DNA of 64,000 bases from Streptomyces werraensis (GTDB lineage Bacteria; Actinomycetota; Actinomycetes; Streptomycetales; Streptomycetaceae): assembly GCA_014656175.1 (NCBI GenBank), contig BNBX01000002.1, positions 1 to 64,000 of the forward strand, given 5' to 3'. Positions within the stretch are counted from its first letter, which is position 1. Every line of letters begins with the position of its first letter. A program made the translations under genes and the position numbers. Below, in pieces: positions 47,686 to 56,275 of this stretch. A model generated the notes under the pieces. The model was not told where the DNA came from, did no database searches, and saw only the letters and a program-made list of their open reading frames with translations.

Positions 47686-48001
47686 CGCCGGCCTTCGCAG
47701 CCTTGCGTCGGCCGGGCTCGCGCTGAACCTGTGCCCGGAGGTCGGCTCGCGCCGAAGCCGTGCTCCGAGGTCGGTTCGTGTCGAAGCCGTGCTCCGAGGT
47801 CGGTTCGTGTCGAAGCCGTGCTCCGAGGCCGGCTCGCGCCGACCCTGTGCCCGGAGGTTGGCTCACGCTGAAGCTGCGTGCCCCGAGGCCGGCTCGCGTC
47901 GCCCCTGCACGAGATCGCAGCCCGCGCGCGCCGGCCCTTCCGTCGGCTCGCGCCGAGCCTGTGGCACAAGGCCCGCAGTCGCCGGCCTTCGCAGCCTTGC
48001 G
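47686..48001. repeat. 22-bp direct repeat flanking the tandem array
   Basis: The same 22 bases (starting CGCCGGCCTTCGCAGCC) occur at 47686-47707 and 47980-48001, on both sides of the tandem units, 294 bases apart. Confidence 0.75.
47704..47905. repeat. Degenerate 27-31-bp tandem repeat, seven units
   Basis: Units begin near 47704, 47731, 47761, 47790, 47819, 47846 and 47875. Units 47761-47789 and 47790-47818 are identical over 29 bases. The shared core is GAGGTCGGTTCGTGTCGAAG or a GC-richer variant. Each unit can form a small imperfect hairpin. The unit length is not a multiple of three. Confidence 0.85.
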
Positions 48002-48203
48002 GCCGGGCTCACGACGGAACCCGCGGCCGTGAGGCCGGCTGCGCAGGGCGCGGCCCACCCGCGCCGGTCATCGCGGCCGCCCGTTCGGGCCACGTGCGCC
48101 CCGATGCCGGGGTCCGTGCGGACCGGCCGTGCAACGAACGCCGGGCTCCGCCCGTGTCCACACCCGTCGTCACGGCCCCCGACGCCACCCCGGCCCCACC
48201 CCG

Positions 48204-48209
48204 TAGGAT
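48204..48209 (+). promoter_or_regulatory. -10 element of dapF
   Basis: TAGGAT ends six bases before the dapF ATG. A GAGGA lies in the same gap, so the message may be leaderless or the SD may serve a read-through transcript. Confidence 0.4.
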
Positions 48210-48215
48210 CGAGGA

Positions 48216-49085
48216 ATGAGCACGCGGATCGCCTTCCTCAAGGGGCACGGCACGGAGAACGACTTCGTGATCGTGCCGGACCCGGAGAACGCCGTCGAGC
48301 TGTCGGCGGCGGCCGTCGCCGCGCTGTGCGACCGGCGCGCGGGCATCGGGGGCGACGGACTGCTGCACGTCGTGCGGTCCGCGGCGCATCCCGAGGCGCG
48401 GGCCATGGCGGACGAGGCCGAGTGGTTCATGGACTACCGCAACGGCGACGGATCCGTCGCCGAGATGTGCGGCAACGGCGTGCGCGTCTTCGCCCGCTAC
48501 CTCCAGCACGCCGGGCACGTCGGCGAGGGCGACCTCGCGATCGCCACGCGCGGCGGCGTGAAGACCGTGCACATCGCCAAGGACGGCGACATCACCGTCG
48601 GCATGGGCCGCGCGGTCCTCCCCGAGGGCGACGTCACCGTGGCCGTCGGCGAGCGCAGCTGGCCCGCGCGCAACGTCAACATGGGCAACCCGCACGCCGT
48701 GGCCTTCGTCGCCGATCTGGCGGACGCGGGCGGCCTGTTCAGCGCGCCTTCCTTCGCCCCTGAAGCCGCCTACCCGGACGGTGTGAACGTGGAGTTCGTC
48801 GTCGACCGGGGCCCCCGGCACGTCGCGATGCGCGTGCACGAGCGGGGTGTCGGCGAGACCCGCTCCTGCGGTACCGGGGCGTGCGCCGTCGCCGTGGCCG
48901 CCGCTCGCCGCGACGGCGTCGACCCGCGCGACACCGGCCTGCCGGTGACGTACACCGTGGACCTCCCCGGCGGCACGCTCGTGATCACCGAACAGCCGGA
49001 CGGCCGGATCGAGATGACCGGTCCCGCGGTCATCGTCGCCGAGGGCGCGATCGAGGCCGAGTGGCTGGAGAACGCCCTCGGCTGA
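48216..49085 (+). CDS. dapF: Diaminopimelate epimerase
   Basis: DapF interconverts LL- and meso-diaminopimelate in lysine and peptidoglycan synthesis. Streptomyces walls contain LL-DAP, so this enzyme also sets the LL pool. The 289-aa product has both active-site cysteines: Cys85 in EMCGNGVR and Cys218 in RSCGTGACAVA, plus the GHGTENDFV N-terminus and MGNPHAV. ATG 48216 has GAGGA and a -10 just upstream. Confidence 0.95.
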   Translation: MSTRIAFLKGHGTENDFVIVPDPENAVELSAAAVAALCDRRAGIGGDGLLHVVRSAAHPEARAMADEAEWFMDYRNGDGSVAEMCGNGVRVFARYLQHAGHVGEGDLAIATRGGVKTVHIAKDGDITVGMGRAVLPEGDVTVAVGERSWPARNVNMGNPHAVAFVADLADAGGLFSAPSFAPEAAYPDGVNVEFVVDRGPRHVAMRVHERGVGETRSCGTGACAVAVAAARRDGVDPRDTGLPVTYTVDLPGGTLVITEQPDGRIEMTGPAVIVAEGAIEAEWLENALG

Positions 49086-49381
49086 ACGGTGCGCTGTACG
49101 ATCTTCCGCTCTCGACCCCGGCCCGCCGTCGATCCGCAGGCCGGAGCGGGTGCGAGGCTTCGGGATCATGGCGCGTCGCTGACCCGATGGCGTGAAAACG
49201 ACCGTGAAGGGCCCGTCGCTCTTTGGAGTGATCCGTTTCACGCTCGGCCGGAGGCGGCCGGTCCGACCCCCTGCGGCTGGATAGCATCAAGCACCGGCCC
49301 GGACGGGGGATCAACGCCGTCTCCCAGGCCCGAGTCCGCCCTGGGGCGCCGTCCGCCGGATCCACGCAGCCGGAGGTGCTC

Positions 49382-51556
49382 ATGAACGCGGAGGCCGCGA
49401 AACCTGCGACCCCGGGCCCGCTCGCACCGGGTCACGTCACACCGGCCGGGACGCGCCGCAAGTCCCGCCCCCGGCTCGACCTGCGCCGGCTGGGCCGCGC
49501 CGCCCTGATGGGGTCGTCCTCCGCCCGCGACCGGCTGCCCGACGCCATCGGCCACGTCGTCGAGGCCCACCGCGCCCACCACCCCGACGCCGACCTCGAA
49601 CCGCTGCGCCGCGCCTACCTCCTCGCGGAGTCCTCGCACCGAGGACAGATGCGCAAGAGCGGCGAGCCGTACATCACCCACCCGCTCGCCGTCACCCTCA
49701 TCCTGGCCGAACTCGGCGCCGAGACCACGACGTTGACCGCCTCGCTGCTGCACGACACCGTCGAGGACACCGACGTCACCCTCGACCAGGTGGGCGAGGA
49801 GTTCGGCGAGGAGGTGCGCTATCTCGTCGACGGCGTGACCAAGTTGGAGAAGGTCGACTACGGCGCCGCCGCCGAGCCCGAGACCTTCCGCAAGATGCTC
49901 GTCGCCACCGGCAACGACGTCCGCGTGATGTCGATCAAACTCGCCGACCGGCTGCACAACATGCGCACCCTCGGCGTGATGCGTCCCGCCAAGCAGGAAC
50001 GCATCGCCAAGGTGACACGTGACGTGCTGATCCCGCTCGCCGAACGCCTCGGCGTCCAGGCGCTCAAGACGGAGCTGGAGGACCTGGTCTTCGCGATCCT
50101 CCACCCCGAGGAGTACGAGAAGACCCGCGAGTTGATCGTCCGCAACGCCGCCCGCGAGGACGACCCGCTCGCGGACGTCGCCGACGACGTCCGCAAGGTG
50201 CTCCGTGAGGCCGACATCCCGGCCGAAGTCCTCATCCGGCCACGGCACTTCGTCTCCGTGCACCGCGTCTCCCGCAAGCGGGGCCCGCTGCGCGGCGCCG
50301 ACTTCGGCCGGCTGCTGGTGCTGGTGAACGAGGACGCCGACTGCTACGCCGTGCTGGGCGAGCTGCACACCTGTATGACGCCGGTGGTGTCGGAGTTCAA
50401 GGACTTCATCGCCGTACCCAAGTTCAACCTGTACCAGTCGCTGCACACCGCGGTGGCGGGCGACGACGGCCAGGTCGTCGAAGTCCTCATCCGCACCCAC
50501 CAGATGCACAAGGTCGCCGAGGCCGGCGTCGTCGCCCTCGGCAACCCCTACGCCGCCCCGCCGGAGGAGCAGTCCACGGGCGACGGCGAACGCGCCGACC
50601 CGACCCGCCCCGGCTGGCTGTCCCGGCTCCTCGAATGGCAGCAGGCCGCGCCCGATCCCGACACCTTCTGGTCCACGCTCCGCGAGGACCTCGCCCAGGA
50701 CCGGGAGATCACCGTCTTCCGCCCCGACGGCGGCGCCCTGGGCCTGCCCGAGGGGGCGACCTGCGTGGACGCCGCCTACGCGCAGTACGGCGAGGACGCC
50801 CACGCCTGCATCGGCGCCCGGGTCAACGGGCGGCTCGCCAGGCTCAGCACCGTGCTCAAGGACGGGGACACCGTCCAGCTCCTCATGGACCAGGACGCGG
50901 CCTCCGCGCCGTCCCGCGAGTGGCTGGACCACGCGACCACCCCGGCGGCCCGTATCGCCATCCAGCGGTGGCTCGCCGCCCACCCCACGGCCGAGGACGG
51001 CGACGCGCGCTCCCTGGCGGACGACGTCGAGACCCTCAGGTCGCCTGGGACGGAGACCCCCCAGCCCGCCGGCGCCGACGACACGGACCCCGGGCGTCCC
51101 GCCGCCGCCCAGGTGCTGGTCGACCGGGACGGCGCGACCGTACGGCTGGCCGGCTGCTGCACACCCGTACCGCCCGACGAGGTCACCGGCTTCGCGGTGC
51201 GCGGGGGAGCGGTCACCGTGCACCGGACGGGGTGTCCGGCGGTGGCGCGGATGAAGAGCACGGGGCGCACTGAGGTCGGCGTGCGCTGGGGCGAGGGCGC
51301 CAAGTGCCGGGTCACGCTGGTGGCGGAGTCGTTCGTCCGGCCGCATCTCCTCGCGGACCTCACCGAGGCGATGGCCACCGAGGGTGCCGAGATCGTCTCC
51401 GCCACCGTCGAACCGCCGGACCGGCAGCAGGTGCGCCACACGTACACCGTGCAGCTCCCGGACGCCGCCCAGCTGCCCGCCCTGATGCGCGCCATGCGCA
51501 ACGTGGCGGGCGTGTACGACGTGAGCCGGGCGCAGCCGCAGGCGCCGGGCGCCTGA
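49382..51556 (+). CDS. rshA: RelA/SpoT homologue (RSH-type (p)ppGpp protein), divergent
   Basis: The 724-aa RSH protein is a second paralogue beside the main RelA found elsewhere in Streptomyces. Domains in order: HD hydrolase (~65-240; HDTVEDT at 124-130, KLADRLHNMRTL), synthetase (~255-380), TGS (~415-490) and ACT (~620-715). The hydrolase motifs look intact. The synthetase shows changes: the usual EVQIRT is EVLIRT (367-372), and the AAHWxYK region reads VVALGNPY, so synthesis may be weak or altered. In S. coelicolor this locus corresponds to rshA. ATG 49382 follows GGAGG by five bases. GTG 49376 would overlap that SD. Confidence 0.9.
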   Translation: MNAEAAKPATPGPLAPGHVTPAGTRRKSRPRLDLRRLGRAALMGSSSARDRLPDAIGHVVEAHRAHHPDADLEPLRRAYLLAESSHRGQMRKSGEPYITHPLAVTLILAELGAETTTLTASLLHDTVEDTDVTLDQVGEEFGEEVRYLVDGVTKLEKVDYGAAAEPETFRKMLVATGNDVRVMSIKLADRLHNMRTLGVMRPAKQERIAKVTRDVLIPLAERLGVQALKTELEDLVFAILHPEEYEKTRELIVRNAAREDDPLADVADDVRKVLREADIPAEVLIRPRHFVSVHRVSRKRGPLRGADFGRLLVLVNEDADCYAVLGELHTCMTPVVSEFKDFIAVPKFNLYQSLHTAVAGDDGQVVEVLIRTHQMHKVAEAGVVALGNPYAAPPEEQSTGDGERADPTRPGWLSRLLEWQQAAPDPDTFWSTLREDLAQDREITVFRPDGGALGLPEGATCVDAAYAQYGEDAHACIGARVNGRLARLSTVLKDGDTVQLLMDQDAASAPSREWLDHATTPAARIAIQRWLAAHPTAEDGDARSLADDVETLRSPGTETPQPAGADDTDPGRPAAAQVLVDRDGATVRLAGCCTPVPPDEVTGFAVRGGAVTVHRTGCPAVARMKSTGRTEVGVRWGEGAKCRVTLVAESFVRPHLLADLTEAMATEGAEIVSATVEPPDRQQVRHTYTVQLPDAAQLPALMRAMRNVAGVYDVSRAQPQAPGA

Positions 51557-51620
51557 GAACGCCCCCGGCACGGTCGCGGCCGGTGACGGCACTCGGCGCA
51601 CAGACCCCTGCGGTGTGATT

Positions 51621-51632
51621 ACCCGATCGGGT
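51621..51632. promoter_or_regulatory. 12-bp palindrome upstream of the M1 peptidase gene
   Basis: ACCCGATCGGGT is a perfect palindrome 55 bases before the peptidase ATG, a possible operator site. Confidence 0.3.
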
Positions 51633-51686
51633 GGGCCGGGAGCGCGCCGCCGCAGCGGCGCCCGCCCGCGCTGATAGCCGTGTGGC

Positions 51687-53240
51687 ATGCCGCTCTCCTC
51701 CCGCCACCCCGCCCGGCAGACCCCCCGATGCCCGGCGCCCCGCGCCCGCCGTCGCACCGCCCAGGCGCTGCTCGCCTCCGCCGTCGGCGTCTGCCTGGTC
51801 GCCGCGAGCGCCCCCGCCGAGCCGCTCGGCATCGGCGACCCGCTCTTCCCGCACCTCGGCAACCCCGGCTACGACGTGCAGACGTACGACCTGGACCTCA
51901 CCTACCCCGGCAGCAACGACCGGCCGCTGGAGGCCGTCACCACCGTCGACGCCCGGATCACCGCCGAGCTGGACCGGATCAACCTGGACTTCGCCCACGG
52001 CACCGTCCACTCCGTCGAGGTCGACGGCGAGCCGGCCGTCTTCACCGGCGCGGGGGAGGATCTGGTGATCACCCCCGACGACGACCTCGACCCGGGCGAG
52101 TCCGTGCGCCTCACCGTCCGGCACACCAGCGACCCCCGGCCCGGGGACCGCGAGGGCGGCTGGGTGCGCACCGCCGACGGCCTCGCCCTCGCCAACCAGG
52201 CCGACGCCGCCCACCTGGTGTTCCCGTGCAACGACCACCCGTCGGACAAGGCGATGTTCACCTTCCGGATCACCGTCCCGGAGGGATACACCGCCGTCGC
52301 CAACGGGCTGCCCACCGCCGTCGACCGCGCCCCCGGCACCACCACCTGGAGCTACCGGACCCGCAACCCCATGGCCACTGAACTCGCCCAGGTGTCCATC
52401 GGCCGCTCCACCGTCCTGCACCGCGCCGGACCCCACGACCTGCCCCTGCGGGACGTCGTCCCCACCGAGCACCGCGCCGCCCTCGAACCGTGGCTGGCGA
52501 AGACCCCGGCGCAGATCTCCTGGATGGAGGACCGGGTCGGCCGCTACCCCTTCGCCACCTACGGTCTGCTGCTCGCCGAGGCCCACACCGGCTTCGCCCT
52601 GGAGACCCAGACGCTCTCCCTCTTCGAGCGCGACCTGTTCACCGACCCGGCCCTGCCCGCCTGGTACGTCGAGTCGATCATGGTGCACGAGCTGGCCCAC
52701 CAGTGGTTCGGCGACAGCGTCAGCCCTCGCACCTGGGCCGACCTCTGGCTCAACGAGGGACACGCGACCTGGTACGAGGCGCTGTACGCCGAGGAGCGCG
52801 GCGGCAGGACCCTTGAGGCCCGGATGCGGGCAGCGTACGAGTCCTCCGACGGCTGGCGCGCCGCGGGAGGACCGCCCGCCGCGCCGAAGCCGCCCGAGCC
52901 GGGCCACAAGATCGGCATCTTCCGCCCGGGCGTCTACGGCGGCGCCGCGCTGGTGCTCTACGCCCTGCGCCAGGAGATCGGACAGGAGACGTTCGACCGG
53001 CTGGAGCGCGCCTGGGCCGGCCGGTACCGCGACGGCAACGCCTCCACCGCCGACTTCGTCCGGCTCGCCTCCGAGACCGCGGGACGCGACCTCACCGCCT
53101 TCCTGCACGCCTGGCTGTACGACGAGACCACCCCGCCGATGCCCGGCCACCCCGACTGGCGGTCCTCCGCGCGTGCCGTGACGGAGGAGCCCGGCCCGCA
53201 CGGGCGTCCGGCGCATCGGCCGGACGCGGGCGGGGAATAA
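51687..53240 (+). CDS. Secreted M1-family metallopeptidase
   Basis: This ~517-aa aminopeptidase-N-like zinc enzyme has a signal peptide (basic ARRR, hydrophobic ~27-40, cleavage near APA). The zinc motif HELAH has His334, Glu335 and His338, with the third ligand Glu357 in NEGHATWYE. The classical GxMEN substrate motif is replaced by GFALETQTL, a variant of secreted actinobacterial M1 peptidases. The protein is shorter than full-length M1 enzymes (~850 aa) because the C-terminal HEAT-like domain is missing. It likely trims extracellular peptides. ATG 51687 is used. Confidence 0.9.
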   Translation: MPLSSRHPARQTPRCPAPRARRRTAQALLASAVGVCLVAASAPAEPLGIGDPLFPHLGNPGYDVQTYDLDLTYPGSNDRPLEAVTTVDARITAELDRINLDFAHGTVHSVEVDGEPAVFTGAGEDLVITPDDDLDPGESVRLTVRHTSDPRPGDREGGWVRTADGLALANQADAAHLVFPCNDHPSDKAMFTFRITVPEGYTAVANGLPTAVDRAPGTTTWSYRTRNPMATELAQVSIGRSTVLHRAGPHDLPLRDVVPTEHRAALEPWLAKTPAQISWMEDRVGRYPFATYGLLLAEAHTGFALETQTLSLFERDLFTDPALPAWYVESIMVHELAHQWFGDSVSPRTWADLWLNEGHATWYEALYAEERGGRTLEARMRAAYESSDGWRAAGGPPAAPKPPEPGHKIGIFRPGVYGGAALVLYALRQEIGQETFDRLERAWAGRYRDGNASTADFVRLASETAGRDLTAFLHAWLYDETTPPMPGHPDWRSSARAVTEEPGPHGRPAHRPDAGGE

Positions 53241-53344
53241 CACGGTGACGAGACGGGCCGTACCGTGCGACCATCGTCGAGTTCCGCGCGACAGGGGAAA
53301 CGGGAATCTCCCGGGGTACCCGGACGTTGTGAACAGTGACGGAA

Positions 53345-53356
53345 GGCCGATCGGCC
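53345..53356. promoter_or_regulatory. 12-bp palindrome upstream of hflX
   Basis: GGCCGATCGGCC lies 44 bases before the hflX start. It could be an operator or leader hairpin; no bound factor is known to me. Confidence 0.25.
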
Positions 53357-53399
53357 GGATCCGTCGCCGCAGACGGCAACCCAACGACGTAAGGACCCA

Positions 53400-54893
53400 A
53401 TGACCTCCTCTTCTTCCCCTTCCCAGGACACCAAGCGCTTCGCGCACAGCCACGCCGAGGGTCTTCGGGCCGATGCCCTGATGGAAGAGGACGTCGCCTG
53501 GAGCCTCGAGATCGACGGAGAGCGGGACGGCGACCAGTTCGACCGCTCCGAGCGCGCGGCGCTGCGCCGCGTCGCCGGCCTCTCCACCGAGCTCGAGGAC
53601 GTCACCGAGGTCGAGTACCGACAGCTCCGCCTGGAGCGCGTCGTGCTCGTCGGGGTGTGGACCTCGGGCACCGCGCAGGACGCCGAGAACTCCCTCGCCG
53701 AGCTCGCCGCCCTCGCCGAGACGGCGGGCGCCCTCGTCCTCGACGGCGTGATCCAGCGCCGGGACAAGCCGGACGCGGCCACCTACATCGGCTCCGGCAA
53801 GGCCGAGGAGCTGCGCGACATCGTGCTCGAGTCGGGCGCGGACACCGTCATCTGCGACGGTGAGCTCAGCCCGGGCCAGCTCATCCACCTCGAGGACGTC
53901 GTCAAGGTCAAGGTCATCGACCGTACGGCCCTGATCCTCGACATCTTCGCCCAGCACGCCAAGTCCCGGGAGGGCAAGGCGCAGGTCGCGCTCGCGCAGA
54001 TGCAGTACATGCTGCCGCGGCTGCGCGGCTGGGGTCAGTCCCTGTCCCGGCAGATGGGCGGCGGCAAGGGCGGCGGCCTCGCCACCCGTGGCCCCGGTGA
54101 GACCAAGATCGAGACCGACCGGCGACGGATCCGCGAGAAGATGGCGAAGATGCGCCGGGAGATCGCGGAGATGAAGACCGGCCGCGAGATCAAGCGCCAG
54201 GAGCGCAAGCGCAACAAGGTGCCGTCCGTCGCCATCGCGGGCTACACCAACGCGGGCAAGTCCTCACTGCTCAACCGGCTCACCGGCGCGGGCGTGCTGG
54301 TGGAGAACGCCCTGTTCGCCACCCTCGACCCGACCGTGCGCCGGGCCGAGACCCCGAGCGGCCGGCTGTACACGCTGGCCGACACCGTCGGCTTCGTCCG
54401 GCACCTGCCGCACCACCTGGTCGAGGCGTTCCGCTCCACCATGGAGGAGGTCGGCGACTCCGACCTGATCCTCCACGTGGTGGACGGCTCGCACCCGAAC
54501 CCGGAGGAGCAGCTCGCCGCCGTGCGCGAGGTGATCCGGGACGTCGGCGCCACCGACGTGACCGAGATCGTCGTGATCAACAAGGCGGACGCGGCGGACC
54601 CGCTGACCCTGCAGCGGCTGCTGCGGGTGGAGCCCCGCTCCATCGCCGTCTCGGCCCGCACCGGCCGGGGCATCCCGGAGCTGCTCGCCCTGATCGACAG
54701 CGAGCTGCCCCGCCCGTCGGTGGAGATCGAGGCCCTCGTGCCGTACACCCACGGCAAGCTGGTCGCCCGTGCGCACGACGAGGGCGAGGTCCTCTCCGAG
54801 GAGCACACCCCGGAGGGCACCCTGCTCAAGGTGCGGGTGCACGAGGAGCTGGCGGCGGAGTTCGCGCCGTACGTTCCCACCCCGGCCGGCTGA
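53400..54893 (+). CDS. hflX: Ribosome-splitting GTPase HflX
   Basis: HflX splits stalled or hibernating 70S ribosomes after stress. The 497-aa product has the HflX N-terminal domain (~75-195; [34 protein letters not shown]), the glycine-rich linker [20 protein letters not shown], and the GTPase domain: G1 [15 protein letters not shown]3 [11 protein letters not shown]4 NKAD. The N-terminal ~60 acidic residues are a Streptomyces extension. ATG 53400 follows AAGGA. A terminator shared with the convergent peptidase gene lies 21 bases past the stop. Confidence 0.94.
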   Translation: MTSSSSPSQDTKRFAHSHAEGLRADALMEEDVAWSLEIDGERDGDQFDRSERAALRRVAGLSTELEDVTEVEYRQLRLERVVLVGVWTSGTAQDAENSLAELAALAETAGALVLDGVIQRRDKPDAATYIGSGKAEELRDIVLESGADTVICDGELSPGQLIHLEDVVKVKVIDRTALILDIFAQHAKSREGKAQVALAQMQYMLPRLRGWGQSLSRQMGGGKGGGLATRGPGETKIETDRRRIREKMAKMRREIAEMKTGREIKRQERKRNKVPSVAIAGYTNAGKSSLLNRLTGAGVLVENALFATLDPTVRRAETPSGRLYTLADTVGFVRHLPHHLVEAFRSTMEEVGDSDLILHVVDGSHPNPEEQLAAVREVIRDVGATDVTEIVVINKADAADPLTLQRLLRVEPRSIAVSARTGRGIPELLALIDSELPRPSVEIEALVPYTHGKLVARAHDEGEVLSEEHTPEGTLLKVRVHEELAAEFAPYVPTPAG

Positions 54894-54913
54894 CCCGGAC
54901 CGCGGACACGTGA

Positions 54914-54952
54914 GAGGGCCCGCCCCCTGCCGAGTGCAGGGGGCGGGCCCTC
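54914..54952. terminator. Bidirectional terminator hflX / serine peptidase
   Basis: A perfect 17-bp GC-rich stem (54914-54930/54936-54952) with a 5-base loop lies between convergent genes. Confidence 0.88.
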
Positions 54953-54964
54953 GTCGCGTACGGC

Positions 54965-56173
54965 TCAGCGGCCGCCGTAGGTCCTGCTCATGTTCTGGTA
55001 CAGCGCCTCGGCGTCCGGGCCGAGCCGCGGGCCCGCGAGCCAGGTGTGGTCCAGCGGGCCGATCGAGGTGTTCGACACCAGCACCGTCTCACCGTTCACC
55101 ACCCGGAACCAGCCGCCGCCGGACGAGCCGCCCGTCATCGTGCAGCCGATGCGGTACATGTCCGGCAGGTTCGGGGCGAGCGAGAAGCGGCCCGGGGCGT
55201 CCAGGCACTTGAACATCCGCAGCCCGTTGTACGGCGGCGCGGCCGGGTAGCCCCAGGCGCCCGTCGTGCCCGCCTCGGCGGCGGTCGGGCCGGAGAAGTC
55301 CACGTCGAGCGCGGCGCCGACGGTCTCCTCCAGGGACTGCGAGCCCTGCTCCGGCCGCACGTGCAGCACGGCGTAGTCGTACGCCGCCCCGTCGCCGCCG
55401 CTCTCCGAGCCGCCCTGGATCCAGCCGTTCGACGTCGACGCCCAGTCCGCCCACCAGTTGCCGTACGGGGCGATCTCGGAGGCGTCCGCCTGGCCCAGCT
55501 CCGCCTCGGACCGGCCGTAGTCGTTGTAGGCCGGGACGAAGACGATGTTGCGGTACCAGCCGCCGTCGGCGCCCGCGTGCACACAGTGCCCGGCCGTCCA
55601 CACGAGGTTGGACTTCCCCGGGTGGTTGACGTCCTTGATCACCGTGCCGGAGCAGACGGCCGGGCCCTCGGGGGAGTCGAAGAACACCTTCCCGACCGGG
55701 GCGGCGTTCTCGTGGTACGGCGTCCTCTCCGCCTGCGCGGTCACCGGCGCCGGCTCCGGGTCGCTCAGCCCCTGGGCCGCGGAGGCGTCCTTCGTGGTGA
55801 CCGTCTTCTCGGCCTCCTCGGCGGACCGCATCCGCTCCGGCTTCCAGAGGCCCTCGATGACCGGGTTGACGAAGTCCCGCGCCTCGCGCAGCCACTCGTC
55901 CTCGTCCCAGTCCTTCCAGCCGCCGTCCCGCCAGCGGTCCACGTCGATGCCGTGTTCCTTCAGACGGTCGGCGAGGTCGGCCGGAACGCGGACGCCGCCG
56001 CCCGCGTCCTCCCCGGCACGGCTCGCCGTGGCGTCGGGCCGGTCGGCCGCCTTGTCCTCCGTGGACCCGCCGCACGCGGTCGCGGAGAGCGCCACCACCG
56101 CGAGCAGCGCGCTCGCGGCGAGGGCGGTCCGCCGTCCGCGCCGGCGCGGGACGGACGTGGAGAGGGAACGCAT
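54965..56173 (-). CDS. Secreted trypsin-like serine peptidase (paralogue 1)
   Basis: The 402-aa exported protein has a signal segment ([27 protein letters not shown]), possibly a lipoprotein with Cys at the end. An N-terminal domain (~50-150; [35 protein letters not shown]) precedes a chymotrypsin-fold catalytic domain. The triad is His in TAGHCVH, Asp in YDYAVLHV and Ser in [13 protein letters not shown]. It is a clear paralogue of the gene just upstream, probably from tandem duplication. ATG 56173 starts the signal sequence. Substrate is unknown. Confidence 0.85.
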   Translation of the reverse strand: MRSLSTSVPRRRGRRTALAASALLAVVALSATACGGSTEDKAADRPDATASRAGEDAGGGVRVPADLADRLKEHGIDVDRWRDGGWKDWDEDEWLREARDFVNPVIEGLWKPERMRSAEEAEKTVTTKDASAAQGLSDPEPAPVTAQAERTPYHENAAPVGKVFFDSPEGPAVCSGTVIKDVNHPGKSNLVWTAGHCVHAGADGGWYRNIVFVPAYNDYGRSEAELGQADASEIAPYGNWWADWASTSNGWIQGGSESGGDGAAYDYAVLHVRPEQGSQSLEETVGAALDVDFSGPTAAEAGTTGAWGYPAAPPYNGLRMFKCLDAPGRFSLAPNLPDMYRIGCTMTGGSSGGGWFRVVNGETVLVSNTSIGPLDHTWLAGPRLGPDAEALYQNMSRTYGGR

Positions 56174-56232
56174 GATGTGGTGACCCCCGTCACTGCTCAA
56201 GAATCGTGTGCCGCTGCTCCGGTGGTTCCGTC

Positions 56233-56268
56233 GTCCGCCCCGGGTGCGCGGCGCCACCCGGGGCGGAC
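56233..56268 (-). terminator. Terminator between the two serine peptidase genes
   Basis: A perfect 14-bp stem (56233-56246/56255-56268) with an 8-base loop lies seven bases after the stop of the upstream paralogue. Confidence 0.8.
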
Positions 56269-56275
56269 GGTCCGG

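Larger units (their letters stand above)
47524..48215. other. 692-base non-coding region with repeats before dapF
   Basis: No frame here has both a ribosome-binding site and steady codon bias. The centre is a degenerate tandem repeat (47704-47905) bracketed by a 22-base direct repeat. Open frames across it change phase between units. Its only clear signal is the dapF promoter at the right edge. Confidence 0.65.

Noticed and set aside
47704..47905. CRISPR array
   Set aside because: The repeated units are contiguous, with no unique spacers of constant length and no cas genes in the window.
47648..48763. Plus-strand open frame running through the tandem repeats into dapF
   Set aside because: The 27-31-bp units shift frame from copy to copy, there is no SD, and the frame overlaps dapF out of phase for more than 500 bases.
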